Below, piece after piece: positions 12,661-22,773 of a stretch of 64,000 nt of DNA; the stretch's first letter is position 1, and every line of letters begins with the position of its first letter. Made by a program: the position numbers and the translations under genes. Source of the stretch: Linanthus parryae. Taxonomy: Eukaryota; Streptophyta; Magnoliopsida; Ericales; Polemoniaceae. The notes below the pieces were generated by a model. That model saw only the letters and a list, made by a program, of their open reading frames with translations. It was not told the origin of the DNA and ran no database searches. The stretch covers positions 138,994,927 through 139,058,926 of the forward strand of contig JALGPY010000002.1 in assembly GCA_023055425.1 (NCBI GenBank), in the 5' to 3' direction.

Positions 12661-15600
12661 GTGAGTTGTATCTGCTGAAATGAGCTTTAGTGATCTCATG
12701 ATCTTCTTGCAAGCTCTCCATATCTTCAACTAAACATCTAACTTTCCTAAGGCAGAATTCAGCTCCGCGCCCCACCAACGTCATCTTCTGCTAACAATCA
12801 TGGTACAAGTTACTATAGAGAAGGTTTCATTATCGCTTTGTCTCTTGAAGATGGAAGCATTGGGTATGGTGAGGTTAGTATCTTTCTCTTTTATATAGCG
12901 TGGTGTAAACTTGATAGGTGCACTACATTCTTATCTATATAATATAAAATATAATGGCAGGGAAGTGCCGAGGATAAACCTCGGCATGCCATTTGTCTTG
13001 CAAAACTTATTGAGGTAAAGATACATGTCGCATACATTTGGCACCCAACCAATAATAACCATCCACCTGTACATTTACTTAAAAAATGTGCCATGGTGGC
13101 ATCTTTGTCATGTAAAATTTAAATTCTTAAGTTACTGAATTTGTAATATAAACTTACACTTAATTAGTGCCTTTATATTTCTATTTAATAAACCTGTTAA
13201 ATAATTGTCTTAATAAGTCATCACTCATTTTCTAATGTTTTGACTCTAGAAATTATAAAACTTGTCCATATTCTGTGTTCTAGTTTTGACAGCACTTTAT
13301 GACATAATTTTCCCATATTGAGCTTACATATTTGAAACGGAGTCCATCAAATGTCAAAAGGCAATCAATATTGACACTAACGATTTTGGTCAAAGAGTAC
13401 ACTCTATGGCATCACCACAATAAAAAGTACTAACAGAAAATGAAGAAAGATTGATAACATTTTTATGTTGATTTAAATAGTAATAATGCTATAGTCACCG
13501 AAATATTGCTCCCCGACCTCCCCGAATCTTAGGTGGCTTTGCCACCTCAGTTGCTATTAAAAATTGGTAAACCTTTAGTAATTAACTTGACATTGGTACT
13601 GCCACATGCGACAGGTGGACCCATATATAATTTTAAATGAAGAAAGATTGATAACATTTTTATGTTGATTTAAATAACAATAATGCTATAGTCACCGAAA
13701 TATTGCTCCCGACCTCCCCGAATCTTAGGTGGCTTTGCCACCTCAGTTGCTATTAAAAATTTAGAACTTTTACCACTTAACCCCCTTGCAGTTTCACTAA
13801 ACTGACACTTAGCTACATGCAGTATGCGTTTTACAATTTTCGACACATAGGTCCAATTAGCCAACGGCGAAGTCCCACAGCCAATCCCTGGGAAACAGCG
13901 ACCGCCAGGAGCCTGTTACGCCGCTGATTGCAAACACCCTGGCCGCCGATCTGCCATGGACGACGACAAGGAAGTCCTCGGTCACAACCCATCATCCGAA
14001 CACGACTGAGCCGCCATAAGGAACCGATCTGGGCCACCCAGCACCGGTCAGCCACACCGCCGGCGGTGTTCAACAACCCCTTGGTTCGCAGAAACAAATC
14101 TGGCTTCAATTCGCCATTGTGTTGTCTCCAGTGTATTTGTGTGGGTGTTTGGTGGTGGTTGCTTCTATGGTGGTGGTGGTGGTGGTTGATTCGATGGTGG
14201 GTGTGGTTCGGTGGTCGTGTGCGTATTCTGTGGAGGAAGTAGAAGACCCATTTTTCTGGGTCGGCGGAGGAAGGAGAATGAATAAGAAGAAAAAAAAGAA
14301 AAAAATGGAAAATAAAAAATAAAAACAGATTAAAGAAAGAAAAATATCAGACTTCCCCAATTGAAGTATTAAAAGACTCAAATGCCACTCATTTATTTAA
14401 CGGAAAGTTAACGGTGTTAGTTAATTGGACCTAAGTGTCGAAAATTTTAAAACTGCAGAGATGATAAGTGGTAAAACACATACTGCATGTAGCTAAGTGT
14501 CAGTTTAGTGAAACTGCAAGGGGGTTTACTGGTATAAGCTCAAAAATTTATTTACTCTCTCTTCTCTGCCAACGACTAACCCTACCAGTTCTGTTGTTCT
14601 ATCCTCATCTTCATCATCTTTTTTCTCTTCTCTGCCCAGTGCCCACTAATCCTGCCCAGAAACACCATGATCCGCCGTCAACAAGTCTTACCCTTCTCTT
14701 TATCCAGTTGCATGAACCCAAGTCTCAACCACCATTCTCAAACAATTTGAGTACTGGTTAAATTAGAGTATGCACTGAATGTTGGCCTTTCAACTTAAAT
14801 TTCGGATTCAACTTGGGTGTTTTGTCTTCATCAAATTGAGGGCTCCTTTGATTGTGAGCTTCAATTTTATGTTGATTTTGATTTTGTGACGGCCGGGTTT
14901 AAAGTTGAGACTGAAGACTGGTTCTTTCTTCTTTGATTTGGTGAGAAAGAAGTCACTTGATGGTGGCGTGATTATTAGACTTCAATTGAACTTGTAGAAA
15001 GAATGAACCTGATGAATCGAACGGTTTGTTATGGATGGAAACAGAGGATAGCAGGGCAGGAAGATGAAGATGAGAGAGAGAAGGGATAACAGAGTAAAGT
15101 GATAAACATTAAAGATATTGCAAAAATAATAATGGCCACGTACTAGCCACATCAGAATTCGGGAACCCCGAATTCGGTGACTATAGCATTACTGTTTAAA
15201 TAATTATTACAAGTATGGTGCTCAGTGCTTTTCAAATATAATTATGTGCAATTATAGTCCTTTGACTGGCTAGAATTATGATGCATGGCTCAGGGAGTAG
15301 GAATGCTATCAAAATTATGCCACACTTTTTCCATGACATGAAGTTAATCTATGTAGGTCAACATTCTGGTAAGTGGTAACTGATTTAATTTTTAACATTA
15401 ACTCGACCTTCAACACTGGTCTTAGTAAATATAATTGTATCATGTAGTAGTTGCATAAGTAGGCAGAAATATCATCTTAACCAGTTTAAGATTTTTAATT
15501 TCTATGGTTTCTCAACTTATGCTGCCCCATTGTTCTATACCAATAAGTGCATCTCTGACGTAATAAGCTATTTATGTTAACGATCTTTCTATGATTTCCT

Positions 15601-17219
15601 GTATCATTTAATTTGCATTTTGGTGTTAATCACCTAAATCTTTGTATTTTGCATGTTATGTGGATATCGATACATATTTCTTGATATTAAGTTTTTTTTT
15701 GGACATTATTTCTTGATATTAAGTTGAAAAATGTAACTCGGCAAAATAAACCAACAATAGAGGTCGATGGTTATCTATTGGTCTTACCTGTCAATTCTTG
15801 TCAGTCTTTTCTTTTCTTGTGCAGTACCCTCTTTTTTCTTTTTCTTTTTTCGACATGTAAGATAATTATGAATTTCAGATTGTATTGGAGCATGTTGGAT
15901 GCATCAATTGATTTGCACGGGACATCCATCATATTTCTCGATATCAGTAAACTGAAACCCTTTTTTTGTGTGATTGCTGATAGAGAATTGCTTTCCCGTG
16001 CACTTGTTAATAAGACATTGGCATTTACTTTATAGTTAGTCCCACTGCAAGCTAATTTTGAACATGGTCTTATAATCCTTTTTCTAGCTTTTTATGATAT
16101 GTTCGGCTGCAACCATACCAGAGTTAGAACGTTCTACTTATGTGTTTTAACCATATTCTTCACAACTCCCATTCTGCTCTTAAGATCGACATTTTCATAC
16201 TCCTTTTATTAGTAATAATTCAATTTTTTTTCTATCACAGGTTTCACCTCTCGAAATCCATCTAGAGAACTTAATTGATGTTGAAGAGCAACTCCGGTTT
16301 ATGATTCATGCGATACAAAATGCACCAATTTGTTATCTTCTCCCTCTGTTAAAGGGCTCATTTTCTTCTTGGATATGGAGCAATTTAGGAATTCCGGTAG
16401 GGTTATTCATCTTCACTCTTCTGAATAAATACTAATGATAATCCGTAGTGATTTTTTTATCAAGTCGCAACTTGCAAGGAAATATCATTGCTTATCTTTT
16501 GTATAGCCAGGGTCAGTCTTTCCAAGTGTCAGATGTGGTTTGGAAATGGCTGTTCTTAACGCCATAGCTGCAAAAGAAGGTTCCAGTTTATCAAGTATAC
16601 TCCATGCCAGGACGGCTGAAGAAGAGAAGTTATATGACAGACCATTATCAGTTCAAATTTGTGCTCTCATAGACTCTGATGGGACTCCGGAAGATGTTGC
16701 TGAAATTGCTAGCGAACTTGTAAAAGAAGGATTCAATGCAATAAAGATAAAAGTTAGATTACTTCCCCAAACTAAATTGTTGACGTCTACTTCGTTCGAG
16801 ATGATATTTTGGGAGTCAAATGAAAACTTGGGATTCTACCTAGTTCGCCAAAGCTTTCTGAAATGAATACTACCTTTTACTATTTTTGCTTATTGTTATT
16901 CTACCGGGTACAGGTAGCACGTCGGGCTGATCCTGTTGATGATGCTGTAGTTATTCAAGAAGTTAGGAAGAAGGTTGGTCCCGAGATTCATCTACGTGCC
17001 GATGCCAATAGGAAATGGACCTATGAGCAAGCAATCCGATTTGGTTCTTCTGTGATGAATTGCAAACTCCAATATATAGAGGTAATCAACGGTGAACACA
17101 CACATGCATACCTAGGAGGGTATTTAACTGTTCATATAGGGCCCTGTTACATTTAAGACCATGGATGTATCAGGTTGGTGCAGCTCACTTAATCCTCCTC
17201 TTTCTCCGCTCTCTTTCTT

Positions 17220-17251
<32 letters not shown>

Positions 17252-20200
17252 TCTCTCTAGTTCATCATGTTATCAAAGAATTCACTCTAGTATTAAGTTG
17301 GGGGCAAATTTTGTGATCACCAAGCTGATTTATCTAGCAAATACTAATTTTTATACATTTTTACTGAATCACGAGGACATTTTTTTCCTTGATTTTCCTC
17401 TTTTATTGGACTTATTTGTTTCAGGAACCGGTTCAAGACGAAGATGATATCATTAAATTCTGTGAAGTGACTGGTTTACCCGTGGCACTGGATGAAACTA
17501 TTGACAATATCGGTGAAAATCCCCTTGAAAAGTTAGCACAGTTCATTCACCCAGGAGTAGTTGCCATTGTGAGTGATTGTATTGTCATCTCTAGTTTGTG
17601 TTTTAGGAGATGCCTTATCAGATAATACACCTGCTGTTACCCATCTGCACCCATTATCTCCTGTAATTGTGTACTATCTTTCTTGGTGGACCATGGTTAG
17701 AACTTTTATTTAATGAAGATCTTCTTAATATGTTTGTGGTTAATGTGAAATAACAAGATATTACAAGTATGTAAGACATTTCTTTATAATTCTTTGCAGG
17801 TTATAAAACCAAGTGTTGTCGGAGGTTTTGAAAATGCGGCACTGCTGGCAAGATGGGCTCAGCAGCAGGGGAAAATGAGCGTTGTTAGTGCTACATTTGA
17901 AAGTAGCATTGGTTTGTCAGCTTATGTCCAGTTCTCGTCATATCTTGAGCTGCAAAATGAATGTATGTGTAAAGCAATGAATAAGAACCCTCCCCCATCT
18001 ATTGCACATGGTCTTGGAACTTACCGCTGGCTCAGCGAAGACGTAACGTCTGAACCTCTCAAAATTCAGCGCAATCCATACAGTGGCTTTGTAGAAGCAT
18101 CTGTCGCTGAAGCTGGCAATTTACTGGGGAGATTTGAATTCAACCACCAGGCAATTGTTAGAAATTTTATTGAGCAAGAAGTTTTCAAGTACATGGTTAG
18201 AGTTGATTCAGATGGTGTCTCCATTAGCATTCGTGTTCAAGAGCTTGGCCTGAGCAATCAAGTAAGTGCCTGATGTATTTTACCATTTATGAAAAGTTTG
18301 GAGTTGCGTTTTTCCCGTTGACATAGCCCAAATAGCTCTAGGAAGCAGAACTAGATCATTTGGTACTTTCAGATCATTCATGGAACATGATAGTGAGAAG
18401 TACCTTGGTACTAGTGAGGTTGGTATCTTACGTTGTGCAGAGGTGTTAAGGGTGGGTTTGGTATGACCTTTTTCAGCTTTTAAACAACTTTGGACTTTTA
18501 ATCTGTTTTGAACTTTTCTGAAAGGTTTGGTATGACTTTTTTGTGCTAGTTATTGGATTATGGATTTTGGCTTTAGAGTGTAAAACTGAATTTTGAAAAA
18601 ATTCGCTTTCACGAGTTTTTTTGGATTTTTCTCTTCTTAAACAACAAAATGACCAACTTACCCATACTTTTTTTGTATTAACATACTACGACAACTTATT
18701 TTGACCTACCATAATTTTACTAGTGAATATAAAAAATGTAAAATGGTAATTTTTACTAACAAACATAAGTGTTGCATCACTAACTTCTTAACAGCAAAAA
18801 TTTTTTCACCAAACACATACATCTTTTTTCATCAACTTCTTTGTCACGATCTTTTTCACAAGAACTAAAAAGTCAACTTGAAAGTCCAAAAAGTCGTACC
18901 AAACCCACCCTAAGTTGGCAACTTTGTGTGGCACTTCTTTTATGTGAGGCATGAAGTATATAAACATCTGCTTATATGCATCTATAAGAATGTTTTTCTT
19001 TAATATCATTGTTGATGTGGCTTGACATTTTTAGATGCGATGGTAAGAAGAAAATAAAATAACGAAATCTACTGGAACTTTCAACTCTTTGACGATTTGT
19101 TGGGTGCAGGATGATGTCTTTGTGTTTCTTCACGGGTTTCTTGGTACTGGAGATGACTGGTTGCCCATCATGAAGGCCATCTCAGGAACTGCTAGATGCA
19201 TAGCAGTTGACCTTCCTGGTCATGGGAGATCAAAGATGCTAAAACATGATATGGGAGACGCAGCTAGTGGAGAACCAAATTTAACAATTGAGGTCATTTC
19301 TGATATTATAGAGAAGTTGCTTACAGATATTACTCCCGGGAAAGTTAACATAGTAGGGTACTCAATGGGAGCAAGAATTGCGTTGTACATGGCCCTCAGA
19401 TGCTCTACCAAGGTACACCAGTGGATGTTTGGAGTTCTTTAGTATTTCGACTACACTATTATTTTATTGTTCTTGAAAGTGTACCTACTATGGGGGAGTT
19501 TGGTATGAGTTATCGGTACCTTTTAAGTCAGTTTTGGATTATAAGTAAAAGCCATGGACTTATAAGCTGAAAAGTTGGATTTCAACTTATAAGTTCATAG
19601 TGTTAAAATTGAGTCTAGAAAAAGTTTAGTTTTTGATATTTTTTTTTAACTTTTAGACTTAAACATCTCTTTCTACAAACACATATAACTTATTGTCCAT
19701 CTTTTTTGTCCTAGATTTTTTTGACATAAACTTGGAAGTCAACTTAAGCTGCAAATAATTCATACCAAAGTCACTCTATATTGCAAGGTTAAACGAGCCG
19801 TTATAGTATCTGGAAGTCCTGGATTGGAAGACATGTCTGCCAGAAAAGTCCGCAGTGTAATTGATGACTCTAGAGCATGCACCTTGATTGACCATGGTCT
19901 AAAGCTCTTTGTTGATTCCTGGTATGCAGGGAGGCTATGGCAAAGGTTAGTTTAGTTAAATGATGTTCTTACTTTGGGATAAATTTGAATTGTTAATTTC
20001 CTTAATCAGTTCTTCTCCGTCTGCAGCTTAAGAAGTCATCCCCATTTTGAGCGCATTGTTTTTAGACGTTTGCAACAAGCTGACATATTCACTATAGCGA
20101 GAGTACTCTCTGATATAAGTGCTGGGAGGCAGCCGTAAGTGTAGCTTTTGAATTTTTTGTAGCATGTCTGATTTTCTCAGTTAATGCATCATATATTGTC

Positions 20201-20722
20201 TGTTAAACCTCTGCAGTTTCATGCCATAAAGTAATTGGTGGATTCGTTGGGTGTTTATCGCTAAATTGAATGTTTCTTCACGTGTCATTCAAAGAGGATA
20301 CACTCATGTTTCACATCCACCTAAACCATTGCGGATGGACTATGTTTCCTCGCCATCACTTTAATTTATTTGAGAGTTCTATTTACTGCAATGCATAAAG
20401 TCTCACCATCTGCATGTTTTCCATGTGCTCCTTCCAAATCTCTTATTTAACTATTTCGCTCGTTTAATTTAGGTCACTGTGGGAAGATTTGAGGCATTGC
20501 AAAGTACCATTGTTGCTTGTTGTTGGAGAAAAAGATAGCAAGTTCAAAGACATTGCGAATAAAATGTTTGTAGAAGTCAAGCATGGTGAAAGGAGCTTAA
20601 ATAAAACAAGAAGCAATTGTGAAGTAGTCGAGGTCCCAATGTGCGGGCACGCTGTGCATATAGAGAACCCCCTTTTTCTTGTTAGAACAATAAGGCAATT
20701 TTTAGAGAGGCCGTTTGTTTGA
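248..20722 (+). CDS. PHYLLO: PHYLLO, phylloquinone biosynthesis fusion protein (3' half, 15 exons)
   Basis: This is the 3' half of the plant PHYLLO gene, whose product carries several steps from isochorismate towards o-succinylbenzoate in phylloquinone synthesis (chloroplast, from family knowledge). Exons that read in frame with GT-AG borders are 248-547, 8558-8625, 9624-9782, 12287-12412, 12535-12660, 12756-12873, 16241-16396, 16507-16752, 16914-17081, 17425-17568, 17800-18261, 19110-19412, 19788-19945, 20027-20134 and 20473-20722 (TGA stop). In order they encode the end of MenD, a linker, MenC and MenH. The MenF-like part and the MenD N terminus must lie left of the window. I see no stop or frameshift in any exon, so the gene looks functional. 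Exon borders were placed by eye from protein continuity and splice signals; one weak spot is the 9782/12287 junction, which gives Cys where a Gly would be usual. Confidence 0.93.
911..1110. repeat. Two tandem copies of a ~94-bp unit
   Basis: A unit with CCTTTCCTTTTATGGATG starts at 937 and again at 1031 (94-bp shift), each followed by TCCCAAAT and AAAAAGGTTACC. The CCCTCCACCC-type edges resemble Stowaway-like MITE ends, but I could not define terminal inverted repeats. Lies in the 8-kb PHYLLO intron. Confidence 0.6.
2595..2913 (-). repeat. 3' LTR of the copia element
   Basis: On the + strand it starts TGTTGTGGAAAA and ends CCAACCCAATA. The minus-strand start is therefore TATT rather than the usual TG, in both LTRs. 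It contains a CTATAAATAG box near 2772. Confidence 0.9.
2973..6938 (-). pseudogene. copia gag-pol, broken reading frame
   Basis: Order on the minus strand: gag from 6938, CCHC zinc knuckle (CWNCGKSGHFKSDC) near 6230, protease (DLGASFHTT) near 6050, GAG-pre-integrase (HRRLGHMS) near 5670, integrase core with D-D-E residues to about 5080, reverse transcriptase with YVDD near 3960, and RNase H ending near 2975. The order (integrase before RT) is that of Ty1-copia. Breaks: a frameshift in a G run near 6291, a frameshift near 5070, and two in-frame TGA stops near 3370 and 3282 where Trp would be expected. All other domain motifs look intact. Confidence 0.92.
6966..6977 (-). other. Primer-binding site (initiator Met tRNA type)
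   Basis: Minus strand TGGTATCAGAGC, two bases inside the 5' LTR; the standard plant copia primer site. Confidence 0.9.
6980..7310 (-). repeat. 5' LTR of the copia element
   Basis: Nearly identical to 2595-2913 but with a few extra bases (a short insertion near 7091 and an ATGAACCAGG stretch near 7287). The CTATAAATAG box is kept near 7162. Confidence 0.9.
7634..7947 (-). mobile_element. TRIM-like element, minus orientation
   Basis: A 114-bp LTR-like unit in reverse orientation (7634-7747, ending in the inverse of TGTTGAGAAGTCCCACAT), a short internal part, the inverse of a TGGTATCAGAG primer site near 7847-7858, and a second LTR-like unit from 7859 that breaks off near 7947. No coding capacity. 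The arrangement fits terminal-repeat retrotransposons in miniature. Confidence 0.7.
7950..8390 (+). mobile_element. TRIM-like element, plus orientation
   Basis: The end of an LTR, then TGGTATCAGAGCC (7973-7985), a ~100-bp internal part, an LTR 8088-8201 starting TGTTGAGAAGTCCCACAT, a second degenerate primer site TGGTATGAGAACC, a second copy of the internal part, and another LTR from 8315 that fades near 8390. So LTR-internal-LTR-internal-LTR, pointing away from the minus copy at 7634-7947. Confidence 0.7.
8626..9623 (+). other. PHYLLO intron, nothing recognised
   Basis: About 1 kb of AT-rich intron with normal GT and TTTTAG borders; no element or ORF that I can support. Confidence 0.6.
9990..10831. 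mobile_element. Second copy of the family-A DNA transposon
   Basis: Left end GGTAAAAGACACTTTAACCT followed by TATGTTTAGGCA, as in the 1166 copy. The right end near 10790-10831 has GTCTTTGCACCT and ends CTATTACCC, an imperfect inverse of the left. About 840 bp, no coding ORF, includes an (AC)n run at 10226-10253. It lies in the PHYLLO intron 9783-12286. Confidence 0.55.
10832..12286 (+). other. PHYLLO intron remainder, nothing recognised
   Basis: No ORF, repeat or RNA gene that I can support; ends with the TTTGTACAG acceptor before exon 12287-12412. Confidence 0.55.
12756..18261 (+). CDS. PHYLLO MenC module (o-succinylbenzoate synthase)
   Basis: Exons 12756-12873, 16241-16396, 16507-16752, 16914-17081, 17425-17568 and 17800-18261. 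MenC is an enolase-superfamily dehydratase that turns SHCHC into o-succinylbenzoate. The catalytic layout is readable: KIKV with the first lysines at the end of exon 16507-16752, the metal ligands RADANR (Asp), YIEEP (Glu, spanning the 17081/17425 junction) and ALDET (Asp), and the second catalytic lysine in VIKPSVVGG at the start of exon 17800-18261. The early part (GSIGYGEVSPLE) spans a 3.4-kb intron. The tail of the last exon is a linker to MenH. All junctions from 12873 on are phase 0, which suits a module that was once a separate gene. Confidence 0.93.
12874..13440 (+). other. PHYLLO intron, left part
   Basis: Plain AT-rich intron between exon 12756-12873 and the foldback cluster. Nothing recognised. 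Confidence 0.55.
13441..13770. repeat. Tandem duplication of a foldback-element end (197-bp shift)
   Basis: TGAAGAAAGATTGATAACAT starts at 13441 and 13638. Each copy runs on through TAATGCTATAGTCACCGAA and CCCCGAATCTTAGGTGGC. So the left end of the 13681-15192 element is present twice. Confidence 0.75.
13681..15192. mobile_element. Foldback-type DNA element with TAATGCTATAGTCACCGAA ends
   Basis: The left end TAATGCTATAGTCACCGAA is matched in inverse at 15173-15192 (TTCGGTGACTATAGCATTA). Similarity continues inward, including a CCCCGAAT/GTGGC block on both sides. No transposase ORF. A second inverted-repeat element is nested within it. Confidence 0.65.
13757..14551. mobile_element. Nested inverted-repeat element (~90-bp arms)
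   Basis: Arms at about 13773-13862 and 14418-14545 are near-perfect inverses (CCCCTTGCAGTTTCACTAAA on the left, its inverse on the right, and CCTAATTGG-type inner edges). The core has GGTGGT-rich sequence and a purine-rich stretch. Non-autonomous, superfamily unknown. Confidence 0.65.
15193..16240 (+). other. PHYLLO intron, right part
   Basis: No supported feature; ends in TCTATCACAG, the acceptor of exon 16241-16396. Confidence 0.55.
17211..17259. repeat. (CT)n microsatellite
   Basis: Imperfect CT run in the PHYLLO intron 17082-17424. Confidence 0.9.
18450..18910. mobile_element. Tourist-like MITE (461 bp)
   Basis: Terminal inverted repeats GGGTGGGTTTGGTATGAC at the left and GTACCAAACCCACCC at the right, flanked by a 3-bp TAA duplication (18447-18449 and 18911-18913). 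This fits the PIF/Harbinger type. It lies in the intron between the MenC and MenH modules. Confidence 0.8.
19110..20722 (+). CDS. PHYLLO MenH module (SHCHC synthase, alpha/beta hydrolase)
   Basis: Exons 19110-19412, 19788-19945, 20027-20134 and 20473-20722. MenH removes pyruvate from SEPHCHC to give SHCHC. The oxyanion-hole motif FLHGFLGTGDDW is near the start, the nucleophile elbow GYSMGAR sits near the end of the first exon, and the catalytic His is in GHAVHIENP near the C terminus. The protein ends about 25 residues after this His. This module has the only phase-1/2 introns of the right half, while the inter-module border at 18261/19110 is phase 0. The final three exons lie close together; the 19413-19787 intron is mostly a MITE. 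Confidence 0.93.
19492..19776. mobile_element. Tourist-like MITE (285 bp) next to a PHYLLO splice acceptor
   Basis: Ends GGGGGAGTTTGGTATGA and TCATACCAAAGTCACTC, flanked by TAT on both sides (19489-19491, 19777-19779). The right end is only 11 bases from the exon that starts at 19788, so the acceptor region of this intron is built largely from the MITE. Confidence 0.75.
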
Positions 20723-20960
20723 TTGCTGAAGGGAATATCTGTTGAATTTACTAGCGGGACAAGAAGGATATGAAGATGGTGAATAGAAGGTTTGTACAGT
20801 AAGTTCTTCAAAACTACCAATATTAACAGATGGGAATGACATACTGATATTCGGCCCTACATACTTCTCTCTTTTAATGCTGACCTGACTTTGTTTTGGC
20901 AAGAATTACTGAACTTCAACACTTATAAACAACTCTTCTTTTAAAGAATAGAGATCTTAG
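20723..20960 (+). other. Probable PHYLLO 3' UTR
   Basis: Sequence after the TGA stop. No canonical AATAAA was seen, so the cleavage site cannot be placed. Confidence 0.4.
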
Positions 20961-21475
20961 AATGTACTCCATCTCGTGGTGTCAAAGGACCGCACCGTTT
21001 GGAGGCGGGCTGGGGCGGGTTGGCTTCCTGGTGGGGAGGGGCCGAGCCTGGTTTGTGGGGAAGAAAACTAGCCCGGACTGGTCCCGGCCTCGGGGTTTGG
21101 GGGGGGGGGGGTGTTGGGGGCGATATATATTAATGAACATATTATTAATATGAATTTTTATATTTATATTCTTTTTGAAAAGGTTGACTCAATTAACCCC
21201 AAAATAGCAGTTTTTTTAAAACTAATGAGGGTAAAATGGACAAAAAGTAAGGAATTAGGATTTTTCTGAATAAAATGAGTTAATGACGGAGGTGCAAGGA
21301 CTGGCCAGGTGGGGCAGAACCAGCCCGAGGGTGCTGGGCTAGTCGAGCAAATAAGGGCACTGGGCTGAGTTTAGGGGTGGGCTTGGAAGGGAGGGGACCG
21401 TGCTAAGGGGTAGGCGGGGGCGGGTTAGGGGTAATTCAGGGCGGGACGATTTGTCCCCACGGCCCTATTGACATC
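20961..21475. other. G-rich intergenic stretch
   Basis: Several GGGCGGG/GGGGCGG-like blocks and a G run near 21098-21110. Resembles a decayed repeat; no ORF supported. Confidence 0.4.
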
Positions 21476-21535
21476 ATGAACGCTCTCCTCTGTTTTGTTT
21501 ATACTTTGTCAGTAATTTTTGTACCAACAACCGTT

Positions 21536-21960
21536 TTAGGTAGATTAGACATTGATGGATCTTTTGATCGTAAGACGGGGAAGGGTGGCATTGGGGGCCT
21601 TTTTAGCGATTCAAGTGGGAATTGGCTGTATGGTTACTCAGCCAATAGTCAATTTGCCTCAGTTCTTGAAATTGAATGTCAGCCCTTTGGTATGGTTTGG
21701 GAATTGCACATTTTCTTCAATTAATGTATTTAGAAATTAATCTTGATCCCCATTCTCTTATCCAGCTTTTACATCATGATCCTCCTTATGCTCCAAATCT
21801 CACTACTATGCTTCTTGATTGCAGACAAATCCCAACTATGCACCCAAAATGGTAGGTCCGTCATGTTTTCCGGGAAGAAAATCAGGTCACGGACTGGCTA
21901 GCCACGGCCAGGCTCCTGTTTACTAGATCCATCGAGCATTACTAGACAGCTCCAACAGGT
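21536..21960 (+). pseudogene. RNase H-like fragment of a retroelement
   Basis: Translation from 21547 reads DIDGSFDRKTGKGGIGGLF, the start of a plant RVT_3-type RNase H domain. After a frameshift near 21690 it continues with a HDPPYAPNLTTMLLDCRQI-like block and FREENQ near 21870. Frameshifts and a missing remainder mark it as a dead fragment, probably of a LINE. Confidence 0.6.
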
Positions 21961-22770
21961 TTAGTACATATTTTGAATGGGGATAAACAGCACCGGCAGT
22001 ACATCCTTACTATGTATCGTCTCCCCGCTAATTGAGCCTGTCGGACTCTATCTGTTATTGGTCTGTCTGTTTTTTGGTCCCATCAAAACTTACTGCTGTG
22101 TTTTTAGGATGTTACTTTTGTTGTCTTCAGTGTTGGCTTCGGGCCTTCGGTATATTTGTCTGTAATGGCCTCTGTACTACGTATTTTATTTTATTTTTTT
22201 TCAAATCTGTACTATGTAAATTTTTGGTGTAATAGTGGCAAAAAAACACACGGCATGGGCCCATAAAGTAATATGCATGCAACTGTACTTGCCAGTTCAG
22301 AGTAACTGACTACTTTCATTGACATATTACATCTGTAAACTTCTCACGTGACATTTGCACGTTCTAAGAAATTTGGCAAAATGACCTTTTTACCCTCCCC
22401 CCAACCCACTCCCTCTAATTACAGTCTTTTTGTGTCTCTCCGTCTCTCTCATAGCAACAACACCAGCAATAATTTACAGATCTAAAATTTCTGGACATAT
22501 AGGCGCAGGTGTGCCCTCTTTTTATTAATGAAATTCTACACTTCGGACTAAAATATAAATTTCTAGACATGTAAACTATTTCAACTTTTTTAAGAAAAAT
22601 AAAATTTTAGATGAACAAAGCAACATCATCTTAGATCTAAAAATACGGAAGAGAGAAGAAAATGGAGAACAAAAGGAAGAAGTTTAACGTCGGTCCTCCA
22701 ATGCCACATTTACCGAAACGGCCGACCCCAACGCCCTCGCCATCACCAACGTCACTGCCAGTCCTCAGAG
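21961..22770. other. Intergenic, nothing firm
   Basis: May include the 3' tail of the RNase H fragment. I see no gene. The short ORF at 22662-22871 runs into the foldback element and is not supported. Confidence 0.5.
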
Positions 22771-22773
22771 TAT

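Noticed and set aside
14106..14381. Open frames on both strands with Thr- or Phe-rich protein
   Set aside because: Translation of simple GGTGGT and AAGAAA repeats inside a foldback element.
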